Origin: Caldimonas sp.
Lineage (GTDB): Bacteria; Pseudomonadota; Gammaproteobacteria; Burkholderiales; Burkholderiaceae_C
Direction: 5' to 3'
Length of the DNA stretch: 6,859 nt
NCBI GenBank assembly: GCA_030150305.1
Contig: JASLGD010000339.1
Span: 1 to 6,859, forward strand
The notes below the pieces were generated by a model. It worked only from the letters and a program-made list of their open reading frames with translations. It did not search any database and had not been told where the DNA came from. Both the position numbers and the translations under genes were made by a program. Position 1 is the first letter of the stretch. Every line of letters starts with the position of its first letter. This document shows positions 1 through 5,705 of the stretch, piece after piece.

Positions 1-537
1 CGCGACCGCGGGAGCGCGCGCGGGCGCCGGCGGCGGCGCCGCGGGCCGCGGGCCGGCCCGGTCGACGTGGATGACGAGCGTTCCCGCGGCGAGGTCGCCG
101 AGCCGCTTGAAGTCGTGCCGCCACAGCATCGCGAGCGCGCCGAGCGCGTAGAACGACGGCAGGAAGTCGGCGGTGCGCAGGAGATTGCGCGTCAGCGACG
201 CGGCCGGCGTCACCGGCAGGCCGCTGTCCATGACGACGGCCAGGCCGACCATGCGCTTGCCCGGCGTCGCCGCGCCCGGACCGAGCTCGAAGACGACCGG
301 ATAGAGCCACTCGAGCAGGAACAGGAAGACGAGCAGGAGACCCATGCCGAGCCTGCCGAGCTGCGCGAGCGCGATCGCCGCGAAGAAGAAGACGACGAAG
401 CGGACCCCGAGGTCGACGATGTAGGCGTAGAACCGCGCCACCATCCCCGCCGGGCGCAGCGCGAGCGCGATGCCTTCGGGCGTCTCGGCCGCGTAGCGGG
501 TGTCGAGCCGGCGCTCGGCTTCCGGCGTCGCGGCCAT
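1..537 (-). CDS. RDD-family membrane protein, C-terminus beyond the left edge
   Basis: This minus-strand frame is open from an ATG at 537 to the window edge (179 residues seen, no stop). The RDD hallmarks are clear: R35 and D42 in the first membrane segment (MVARFYAYIVDLG), the TPGKRMVGL motif at residues 91-99, and FKRLGDLAAGTLVI at 143-156 with the second conserved Asp, D148. Hydrophobic helices lie at about 40-58, 63-79 and 120-139. From about residue 160 the chain becomes a Pro/Ala/Arg-rich tail, probably cytoplasmic and disordered, which runs off the window. RDD proteins are inner-membrane proteins; some have been linked to ion transport or stress tolerance, but most have no proven role. 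The start lies 13 bases after the stop of the preceding RDD gene and has no clear Shine-Dalgarno sequence, so it is probably co-transcribed and perhaps translationally coupled. The family call is firm; the function is unknown. Confidence 0.88.
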   Translation of the reverse strand, partial: MAATPEAERRLDTRYAAETPEGIALALRPAGMVARFYAYIVDLGVRFVVFFFAAIALAQLGRLGMGLLLVFLFLLEWLYPVVFELGPGAATPGKRMVGLAVVMDSGLPVTPAASLTRNLLRTADFLPSFYALGALAMLWRHDFKRLGDLAAGTLVIHVDRAGPRPAAPPPAPARAPAVA

Positions 538-550
538 CGCTCGGCCGGCG

Positions 551-1060
551 TCAGACCTTGACGACGATCGTGTCGGCGATGTTGTCGTGCAGGCAGCGGC
601 GCGACTCGCGGAAGATCAGCAGGCTGTCGATGATCGCGTACAGGCCGCCGACGACCGGAATCAGCGAGATCACCGTCGTCGGCAGGTAGCGCAGGCCGAT
701 GATCCGCCCGAGCGAAGCCTGCGAGCCGTCGCTGCGCACGATGCGCACCTTGAGCAGCGACTTGCCGATCGTCTGCCCGCGCGTCGCCAGCAGGTAGCCG
801 TGCAGGACGAAGAAGAGCACGATGCCGACGACGCCGTTGGTGGCGACGAAGCGGACCAGGCCGACCCCCGGCGCCGGCGTCCACGTCAGCGGCGTGACGA
901 GCGCGACGAGCCAGAACGCGAAGCCGCCGATGAGACCGTCGCAGATCGTCGCGACGAGGCGGGTGCCGCGCCCGGCGAGCGCGCCGGTGCCGGTCTCGGC
1001 GACGTCCTCGACGTGCGCGAGCGGCGGTGCAAAGCGGTTGTCTTCCGGTGCGCTGGCCAT
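551..1060 (-). CDS. RDD-family membrane protein (169 aa)
   Basis: A complete small RDD-domain protein. After a polar N-terminus of about 30 residues comes the signature GRGTRLVATICDGLIGG with R34 and D41. The second loop carries RGQTIGKSLLKVRIV (about 94-108), the family's TPGK-R-like motif, and the end reads LHDNIADTIVVKV with the conserved HD. Likely membrane helices are at about 42-58, 74-92 and 120-142, and the length is typical of a minimal RDD protein. The start at 1060 is supported by a perfect GGAGG five bases upstream. It is the first gene of a minus-strand pair with the other RDD gene (gap 13 bases) and is divergent from the lipoprotein gene. The two RDD proteins differ in motifs (TIGK versus TPGK, LHD versus RLGD), so they look like anciently diverged paralogues rather than a recent duplication. 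The molecular function is unknown; a transport-related or accessory membrane role is only inferred from the family. Confidence 0.9.
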   Translation of the reverse strand: MASAPEDNRFAPPLAHVEDVAETGTGALAGRGTRLVATICDGLIGGFAFWLVALVTPLTWTPAPGVGLVRFVATNGVVGIVLFFVLHGYLLATRGQTIGKSLLKVRIVRSDGSQASLGRIIGLRYLPTTVISLIPVVGGLYAIIDSLLIFRESRRCLHDNIADTIVVKV

Positions 1061-1065
1061 CCCTG

Positions 1066-1070
1066 CCTCC
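1066..1070 (-). promoter_or_regulatory. Shine-Dalgarno GGAGG of the 169-aa RDD gene
   Basis: The plus strand reads cctcc, giving GGAGG on the minus strand, five bases before the ATG at 1060. It fixes the start of this RDD gene and marks it as independently initiated, unlike the following RDD gene. Confidence 0.8.
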
Positions 1071-1089
1071 CTCGATCTGTTGTGCGCGG

Positions 1090-1098
1090 ATCCTAGCA
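1090..1098 (-). promoter_or_regulatory. Possible extended -10 promoter element for the RDD pair
   Basis: On the minus strand this reads TGCTAGGAT, an extended -10 (TGn) followed by TAGGAT, which matches 4 of 6 bases of TATAAT. It is one of the few AT-richer spots in the divergent region, and a start about 7 bases downstream would leave a leader of roughly 20-25 bases ending in the GGAGG. No convincing -35 hexamer is visible 16-18 bases upstream. This is a weak, eye-only prediction. Confidence 0.3.
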
Positions 1099-1187
1099 GC
1101 GCGACTTCGCGCCCTGGCGCTCGCCTGGCTGGGCGGCGAGAGGGATGTCACGCCGCAGACCGGTGCACGAATTGCTAAGCTGGCCGC

Positions 1188-1212
1188 GGGCGGCGCACCA
1201 AGGCGCCGCGCC
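1188..1212 (+). other. GC-rich leader hairpin next to the lipoprotein ribosome binding site
   Basis: The arm gcggcgc (1190-1196) is perfectly complementary to gcgccgc (1203-1209) around the loop accaag. Two more G-C pairs form if G1210 bulges. The stem ends one base before the Shine-Dalgarno sequence of the lipoprotein gene, so in RNA it could affect ribosome access or mRNA stability. In such GC-rich DNA a stem like this can also arise by chance. Confidence 0.35.
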
Positions 1213-1213
1213 C

Positions 1214-1220
1214 GGGAGAG
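1214..1220 (+). promoter_or_regulatory. Shine-Dalgarno GGGAGAG of the lipoprotein gene
   Basis: GGGAGAG sits five bases before the ATG at 1226. It decides this start over an in-frame ATG at 1145, which would add 27 residues ahead of the signal peptide and lacks a comparable site. Confidence 0.75.
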
Positions 1221-1225
1221 ACGCC

Positions 1226-1852
1226 ATGTTCGATCGACTTCGCAGCGTGCGCCCGAGCGGCGCCGTGATCGCCTTCTTCACCGCGCTCGCCGCCGGCTGC
1301 GCGAGCGCTCCCCAGCTCGACGCGCAGTGGAGCGACGCGGCGGCAGCGCCCGGCCTGCTGCGCGGCGCGCGCGTCCTCGTCGCGTGCGACGCCGCCGAGC
1401 TCGTCGTCCGCCAGCTCTGCCAGGACCGGCTCGCCGGCGAAGTCGCCGCGCGCGGCGCGACGCCGGTGTTCGTTCCGCCCGAGACGCCGATCGCGACCGA
1501 CCGCTCGATCGATCCGCAGCTGCTCGCCGCGGCGCGCGAGTCGGGCGCGAAGGGCCTGCTGGTGATGACCGTCGCGGTCGCGGTGCACGACGTCAGCGCG
1601 CCGGTCTCGATCGGCATCGGCGGCTTCGGCTTCGGCAGCGGCGGCAGCGTCGGCATGGGCGTCTCTGCGCCGGTCGGCGGCGGCCGCGTGACGGCCGGCT
1701 ACTCGGGCAACGGTCGCGTCACCGACGTCGCCAGCGGACGCCTGGTCTGGACCGCGAAGGCGACGTCGCCGCCGTCGAGCGACGTCGACGCGCAGCTCGC
1801 CGATCTCTCGCGGCTCGTGCTCGGCGCCGCCGACCGCGCCGGACTGTTCTGA
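1226..1852 (+). CDS. Putative lipoprotein of unknown function
   Basis: A 208-residue protein with a lipoprotein-type signal peptide: basic start MFDRLRSVR, hydrophobic stretch at about 12-23, then ALAAGC with the lipidated Cys at position 25. The lipobox is slightly atypical, with Ala at -3 and Leu at -4. Ala follows at +2, so there is no Asp inner-membrane retention signal and outer-membrane sorting is likely. The mature part has two further cysteines (C54, C65), a possible disulfide. It also has an alternating hydrophobic segment at 111-120 and a striking Gly-rich stretch at about 128-163 (SIGIGGFGFGSGGSVGMG and onward). The end, GRVTDVASGRLVWTAKA, resembles the strand pattern of small envelope lipoproteins of the DUF4136 or CsgG-like kind; that resemblance is a guess. 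It is monocistronic, divergent from the RDD genes and convergent with phoD. The lipoprotein call is well supported; the role is unknown. Confidence 0.85.
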   Translation: MFDRLRSVRPSGAVIAFFTALAAGCASAPQLDAQWSDAAAAPGLLRGARVLVACDAAELVVRQLCQDRLAGEVAARGATPVFVPPETPIATDRSIDPQLLAAARESGAKGLLVMTVAVAVHDVSAPVSIGIGGFGFGSGGSVGMGVSAPVGGGRVTAGYSGNGRVTDVASGRLVWTAKATSPPSSDVDAQLADLSRLVLGAADRAGLF

Positions 1853-1855
1853 CCG

Positions 1856-1879
1856 CGCGCGGCGCTCAAGCGCTGCGCG
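1856..1879 (+). terminator. Hairpin at the convergent lipoprotein/phoD junction, terminator-like without U-tract
   Basis: In plus-strand RNA, bases 1856-1865 pair with 1870-1879 (10 pairs including one G-U) around a UCAA loop, starting four bases after the lipoprotein stop. On the minus strand the G-U becomes an A-C mismatch, and the hairpin overlaps the last codons and stop of phoD. No T-run follows on either side, so it is not a classical intrinsic terminator. It may stabilise the 3' end or pause polymerase. Confidence 0.35.
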
Positions 1880-3434
1880 GACCGGGGCGCGCGGCGTCGA
1901 CGACGAAGCGCGCCGTCGTCGCGACGCTGCTCTCGGGGTCGATCGGCCGCTCGACGACGCGCAGGCTCGCGCGCAGCTCGTCGGCGTCGAGCTCGAAGCG
2001 GACGTAGCCTCGTTCGTCCGAGCGGCCGTAGCGCAGGTGCGGGTTGTACTCGCGCGCCTGGTCGATCCGCGCCTGCGCGACGCCGGGCAGGCTCGTGATC
2101 GAGGTGCCGCAGAACTCGCTCGCGATCACCGGCGAGCGCTCGTCGTCGAAGTCGACGCGCAGGTCGGCGACGTAGTTGCTGTGGACGTCGCCGCCGAGGA
2201 CGACGACGCCGGGCACCTTCTTCGCCGCGACCGTCGAGAGGAGCCGCGTGCGTGCTCGCGGATAGCCGTCCCAGCCGTCGGTCCAGTACGCGCCGCCGCC
2301 GATCGCAGGATCGAGCCAGGTCACGCGCGCCATCAGCGTCTGCTGCGCGACGAGGTTCCACGGCCGCTCGAGGTCCCAGCCGGCGGCGAGCCACGCTTCC
2401 TGCTCGGTGCCGAGCAGCGTGCGCGCCGGATCGGCGAGGGCGGGGCACTGGTTCAGGAGCACGGTGTTCGAGCCGCCACGGCCCGGCTTCGGGCACGCCT
2501 GCGGATCGCGGTACTGGCGATCGTCGAGCAGGTGGATGCGCGCGAGGCGGCCCCAGTCGAGGCGACCGGTGATGCGCATGTCGGCGTCGCGCGGACGCGC
2601 CGAGCGCGGAAACGGCATGTGCTCCCAGTAGGCGCGGTACGCGGCGGCGCGGCGTGCGTGCATGTCGACCGCGAGGTTCTCGCCGCGAAACGCCGCGTAG
2701 TCGTTCGAGACCTCGTGGTCGTCCCAGACGAGAAGCCACGGCGCCGCCGCGTGCGCCGCCTGCAGCCACCGATCGCTCTTGTGCGTCGCGTAGCGCGCGC
2801 GGTACTGCTCGAGGCTGAACGCCTCGCCGCCGTCGACGCGGCGCACCGGGTTCTTGCGCTCGGCCGATTCGTAGATGTAGTCGCCGACGAAGACGACGAC
2901 GTCGAGCGAGGACATGGCGACGTCGCGCCAGGCCGCGTAGTGGCCGACGTCGAAGCGCTGGCAGCTGGCGAGCGCGAAGCGCAGCGTCGCCGCGGCGTCG
3001 GCCGCCGGCGCGGTCCGCGTGCGGCCGGCTGCGCTCTGCTGGCCGAGGGCGCCGAAGCGATACCAGTACCAGCGTCCGGCAGCGAGGCCGGCGACCTCGG
3101 CGTGGACGCTGTGCGCCCACGCGCGCTCGGCGATCTCGTCGCCGCGCGCGACGACGTCGCTGAAGCGCTCGTCGTTGGCGACCTCCCACTGCACCGCGAC
3201 GCGCTCGTCGAGCGCATCGCCGGTGACGCGCGTCCAGAGGACGACGCCGTCGGCGCGCGGCTGCCCCGACGCGACGCCGAGCGCGAACCGATCGACGTCG
3301 GCGGCGCGCGCGCTGCGCGCGAGCCATGGCGCGGCGAGCGCGGCGGCGGCGCCGCTCAGGAAGCGTCGGCGTCCGCGCAGAGGGACGTCGTCGGCCGACT
3401 CACACGCCGACGTCGTCGAACTCGCGGTAGACAT
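1866..3434 (-). CDS. phoD: PhoD-family alkaline phosphatase/phosphodiesterase, Tat-exported
   Basis: A 522-residue, full-length PhoD-type metallophosphatase that releases phosphate from phosphomonoesters and diesters in the periplasm, using Fe and Ca in characterised members. It starts with a twin-arginine signal: GRRRFLSG (21-28), a hydrophobic Ala-rich core, and ARA-AD cleavage after about residue 44. A PhoD N-terminal domain follows (about 48-142, with GVASGQP and VVLWTRV). The catalytic domain shows LASCQ with C158 (equivalent to the Fe-ligand Cys of Bacillus PhoD), VVFVGDYIYE (D185), LVWDDHEVSNDY (238-246) and VVLGGDVHSN (D416, H418). The start is constrained: an in-frame TGA lies at 3450-3452 and no other ATG or GTG precedes the Tat motif, so the 35-base overlap with the ATPase gene is real. 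There is no clear Shine-Dalgarno sequence, which suggests coupling to the upstream gene. I see no clear Pho box. Confidence 0.95.
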   Translation of the reverse strand: MSTASSTTSACESADDVPLRGRRRFLSGAAAALAAPWLARSARAADVDRFALGVASGQPRADGVVLWTRVTGDALDERVAVQWEVANDERFSDVVARGDEIAERAWAHSVHAEVAGLAAGRWYWYRFGALGQQSAAGRTRTAPAADAAATLRFALASCQRFDVGHYAAWRDVAMSSLDVVVFVGDYIYESAERKNPVRRVDGGEAFSLEQYRARYATHKSDRWLQAAHAAAPWLLVWDDHEVSNDYAAFRGENLAVDMHARRAAAYRAYWEHMPFPRSARPRDADMRITGRLDWGRLARIHLLDDRQYRDPQACPKPGRGGSNTVLLNQCPALADPARTLLGTEQEAWLAAGWDLERPWNLVAQQTLMARVTWLDPAIGGGAYWTDGWDGYPRARTRLLSTVAAKKVPGVVVLGGDVHSNYVADLRVDFDDERSPVIASEFCGTSITSLPGVAQARIDQAREYNPHLRYGRSDERGYVRFELDADELRASLRVVERPIDPESSVATTARFVVDAARPGPRSA

Positions 3435-4089
3435 CGCGCAGCCACATCTTCACGCGCTGCCGGTCCATCAGGCCGAGGCCGTCCTTGTCGGCCTTGGCCT
3501 GCCAGAAGCTGCTGCTCGTCGCGTCGATCTGCTGGATGACGTGCTCGTTCAGCTTCTTCACCGAGACGACGTTGGCGCCCATCGCGATCGCGCGCGCCTG
3601 CTCGCCCGACTGCTCGAGCGTGCTGAAGTCGTTGCCGCGCACCTGGTTGCGCACGAGCACGTAGGCGAGGCCGGTGCCGAAGCGGTCGAGCAGCCGGCGC
3701 AGCAGGTCGACCGAGTCCTTGCCGGTGTCCATGACGTGCCAGTAGAAGATCTTCATCGCCATCTCGTCGGCGAGCGAGACGACGCCGGCCTCTTCCATCC
3801 AGTTGGCGAGCGAGTCGTGCGTCTGCGCGGCGAGGTCGACGAGGATGCGCCGCCCCGGCTGGTCGACTGCCGCCTCGACGATCGCGTCGAGCGACTCGAG
3901 CTTGTTCACTTCGATCGGCGACGCGTACGCCGAGTAGAAGCGCATCAGCGCGCCGTGCGAGCGGTCGGTGTCGAAGCCGAGGAACGGCAGCTGGCGGTCG
4001 ATCATGTACTGCGCGAGCACGCGCGCCATCAGCGACTTGCCGACGCCTCCCTTTTCGCCGCCGATGAGGTGGATGTTGGTCGTGGCCAT
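3400..4089 (-). CDS. ParA/MinD-like P-loop ATPase, orphan
   Basis: A 229-residue protein of the deviant-Walker-A class. GGEKGGVGKS (10-19) carries both the signature Lys (K13) and the P-loop Lys (K18). FLGFDTD (D40, D42) is the likely switch I/A' region, and RILVDLAAQ (D85) is the Walker B-like strand. Later segments VLVRNQVRGNDFS and GLMDRQRVKMWL resemble proteins often annotated as mobilization or CobQ/MinD/ParA-like, with some likeness to plasmid TraL. Family members are ATP-dependent dimerising switches that position DNA or proteins, but no ParB, MinC/MinE or relaxase partner is present here. The gene starts 14 bases after the SDR stop with no clear Shine-Dalgarno sequence and overlaps phoD by 35 bases. 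Sampled lines of this gene have about 60-67% G+C, slightly lower than its neighbours, which may reflect its Lys/Phe/Met content. The ATPase family is sure; the function is unknown. Confidence 0.9.
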   Translation of the reverse strand: MATTNIHLIGGEKGGVGKSLMARVLAQYMIDRQLPFLGFDTDRSHGALMRFYSAYASPIEVNKLESLDAIVEAAVDQPGRRILVDLAAQTHDSLANWMEEAGVVSLADEMAMKIFYWHVMDTGKDSVDLLRRLLDRFGTGLAYVLVRNQVRGNDFSTLEQSGEQARAIAMGANVVSVKKLNEHVIQQIDATSSSFWQAKADKDGLGLMDRQRVKMWLRDVYREFDDVGV

Positions 4090-4103
4090 CGAACCATTGT
4101 CAC

Positions 4104-4853
4104 TCAGCCGCGTCCGACGAACGGCATCTTGGTCGCCATGATCGTCATGAACTGGACGTTCGCGTCGAGCGGCAGGTTGGCCATGTGCACGATCGCGTCG
4201 GCGACGTGGCGCACGTCCATCGTCGGCTCGACGGCGAGCGTGCCGTCGGCTTGCGGCACGCCCTTCTTCATCCGCGCGGTCATCTCGGTCGCCGCGTTGC
4301 CGATGTCGATCTGGCTGCATGCGATGTCGAACGGCCGGCCGTCGAGCGACGTCGCCTTCGTGAGGCCGGTGATCGCGTGCTTGGTCGCGGTGTAGGGCGC
4401 GCTGAACGGCCGCGGCGCGTGCGCCGAGATCGAGCCGTTGTTGATGATCCTGCCGCCGCGCGGTGTCTGCGACTTCATCAGCACGAACGCCTGCTGCGTG
4501 CAGAGGAACACCGCGGTGAGGTTGATGTCGACGACGGTCTGCCACTGCTCGACCGTGAGCTCCTCGAGCGGCAGCGGCGGCGCGCCGGTGCCGGCGTTGT
4601 TGAAGAGGACGTCGAGGCGGCCGAACGTGTCCCTGGTCGCCGCAAAGAGCGCCTTGACCTGCATCGGGTCGGTCGCGTCCGTCGGGCAGACGAGCGCGCG
4701 CGCAGCGGCGTCGCCGGCGGCGCTGCGGGTCGCCTCGAGCGCGTCCCTGCGGCGACCGGCGAGCGCGACGTGGTAGCCGGCGTTGAGCAGCGCGAGCGCC
4801 GAGGCGCGGCCGATGCCGCTGCCGGCGCCGGTGACGATGGCGACCTTGTTCAT
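4104..4853 (-). CDS. Short-chain dehydrogenase/reductase (SDR), classical type
   Basis: A 249-residue NAD(P)-dependent oxidoreductase of classical SDR length. TGAGSGIG (8-15) is the cofactor-binding glycine motif. Arg residues at 34-36 after the second strand favour NADP(H). NNAG is at 85-88 and N111 follows in DINLTAVF. The catalytic triad is S141 (NNGSIS), Y154 and K158 (YTATK). Where many SDRs have a PG motif after the active-site helix, this one reads CSQIDIGNAATEM. I recall a conserved subgroup with this segment and the ending FMTIMATKMPFVGRG, but no proven substrate. A strong GGAGG precedes the start by eight bases. It lies 21 bases after the BPSS1780 gene and 14 bases before the ATPase gene in the same direction. 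The enzyme class is certain; the substrate cannot be told from sequence or neighbours. Confidence 0.93.
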   Translation of the reverse strand: MNKVAIVTGAGSGIGRASALALLNAGYHVALAGRRRDALEATRSAAGDAAARALVCPTDATDPMQVKALFAATRDTFGRLDVLFNNAGTGAPPLPLEELTVEQWQTVVDINLTAVFLCTQQAFVLMKSQTPRGGRIINNGSISAHAPRPFSAPYTATKHAITGLTKATSLDGRPFDIACSQIDIGNAATEMTARMKKGVPQADGTLAVEPTMDVRHVADAIVHMANLPLDANVQFMTIMATKMPFVGRG

Positions 4854-4861
4854 GGCGAGAG

Positions 4862-4866
4862 CCTCC
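4862..4866 (-). promoter_or_regulatory. Shine-Dalgarno GGAGG of the SDR gene
   Basis: The plus strand reads cctcc, giving GGAGG on the minus strand, eight bases before the SDR ATG at 4853. It is the only strong ribosome binding site I can see within the six-gene run, so it marks a point of independent translation initiation. Confidence 0.75.
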
Positions 4867-4874
4867 GTGCGTGT

Positions 4875-5705
4875 CTAACGATCGAGCGGGTCGGTGGAAT
4901 CGACGGCGTCGCGCGTCGGCGCTGCGTCGTCGGGGGAAAAGCAGTCGGCGAACGTGAACCAGAAGCTCGCGCAGAACACCGTCATGTACGCGAGCGTCAG
5001 CGGCGTCGCGATCAGCGCGAACCGCTCCGGCCCGAGGATACCTACCGCGATGCTGGCGATCGGCACCAGCAGCATCCAGACCGCGACCCAGGAGATGCCG
5101 TAGACCGTGAACGCACCCTTGTTGCGCCAGACGCCGACGCTGCTGAAGAAGAGCGACTTCGCCCAGCCCTGGCCGGCCCAGTGGACGAGCGCCGGCGCGT
5201 GCCAGAACGGGATCGAGAGCGCCGCGGCGAACGTCATCCGCAGCAGCACGCCGAGCTGCAGGCGCGGGTCGGCGGCGCGGGCGACCGTCGCGTCGGCGCT
5301 GCCGTGCTCGCTCGTCAGCGCGACGACGAACGCGTCGAACGCGCCGCCGTCGAGCAAGCGCGCGATCCAGAACAGGACGAAGAACGCCGCGGCGTAGGCG
5401 ACGCAGAGCTTGACGAGCGCCAGCAGGCGCGCCCGCCCCGCCGCGGCGAGCTCGGCGATCGAGCCCGGCATCGCCGTGCCGCCGTCGACGACGCGACGGC
5501 TGGCGATCATGAAGAGCAGCGTCCCCGCCGGCGGCAGCGCGAGCAGCACCGCCGGGCCGACGACGGGGACCATGCCGACCAGCAGCACGACGAACATGCA
5601 CGTCGCGAACAGCGCGGCGAAGCCGAGCGGCTGGCGCGCGCAGACCTGGAAGGCGCGCCGCACCCAGACGAAGCCCTGGCGCGGCGCGACGAGCTGCAGC
5701 TTCAT
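4875..5705 (-). CDS. BPSS1780-family integral membrane protein
   Basis: A 276-residue polytopic membrane protein of the uncharacterised BPSS1780 family, which is typical of betaproteobacteria. The N-terminal KLQLVAPRQGFVWVRRAF leads into hydrophobic helices at about 27-47, 49-66, 97-117, 150-166, 200-222 and 228-252. The motif IPFWHAPALVHWAGQGWAKS (165-184) followed by LFFSSVGVWRNKGAFTVYG (185-203) is the family hallmark as I know it. The C-terminal tail from about 257 is acidic and probably cytoplasmic. Its ATG overlaps the thrB stop as ATGA, and no Shine-Dalgarno sequence is visible, so its translation very likely depends on ribosomes finishing thrB. This tight link hints at a role related to thrB or simply at conserved operon structure; no biochemical function is known to me. 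Confidence 0.88.
   Translation of the reverse strand: MKLQLVAPRQGFVWVRRAFQVCARQPLGFAALFATCMFVVLLVGMVPVVGPAVLLALPPAGTLLFMIASRRVVDGGTAMPGSIAELAAAGRARLLALVKLCVAYAAAFFVLFWIARLLDGGAFDAFVVALTSEHGSADATVARAADPRLQLGVLLRMTFAAALSIPFWHAPALVHWAGQGWAKSLFFSSVGVWRNKGAFTVYGISWVAVWMLLVPIASIAVGILGPERFALIATPLTLAYMTVFCASFWFTFADCFSPDDAAPTRDAVDSTDPLDR

Larger units (their letters stand above)
1061..1225. other. Divergent intergenic region between RDD pair and lipoprotein gene
   Basis: These 165 bases separate two oppositely directed genes and must hold promoters for both. Visible elements are the RDD-side Shine-Dalgarno and extended -10-like sequence, an AT-richer patch (gaattgctaag, 1169-1179) that could contain the lipoprotein promoter -10, a GC-rich hairpin, and the lipoprotein Shine-Dalgarno. 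I find no obvious palindromic operator other than the hairpin and no small coding gene. Confidence 0.6.

Noticed and set aside
1145..1178. Possible -35 (atgtca) and -10 (tgctaa) pair for the lipoprotein gene
   Set aside because: The 22-base spacing is too long for a standard sigma-70 promoter, so only the AT-richer -10-like patch is worth noting.
1145..1225. Earlier in-frame ATG for the lipoprotein gene
   Set aside because: It would put 27 extra residues before the signal peptide and has no ribosome binding site, whereas 1226 has GGGAGAG at proper spacing.
1612..1700. Short GGC-rich repeats in the lipoprotein gene as a tandem repeat array
   Set aside because: The repetition reflects Gly codons in a Gly-rich segment; unit length is irregular and there is no exact DNA repeat array.
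2037..3539. 500-residue open frame on the plus strand opposite phoD
   Set aside because: It is the antisense shadow of phoD in GC-rich DNA; the translation is Arg/Ala/Val/Asp-rich with no domain, while the minus strand encodes a complete PhoD with all catalytic motifs.
3400..4089. ParA-like ATPase as evidence of a plasmid or integrated mobile element
   Set aside because: No relaxase, integrase, transposase, ParB, inverted repeats or direct repeats are seen, and flanking genes are ordinary chromosomal genes in tight operon spacing.
4090..5601. Upstream extension of the ATPase frame, which would give a 733-residue fusion
   Set aside because: The extension is the SDR and BPSS1780 genes read in the wrong frame; the homologous ATPase sequence begins at the ATG at 4089.
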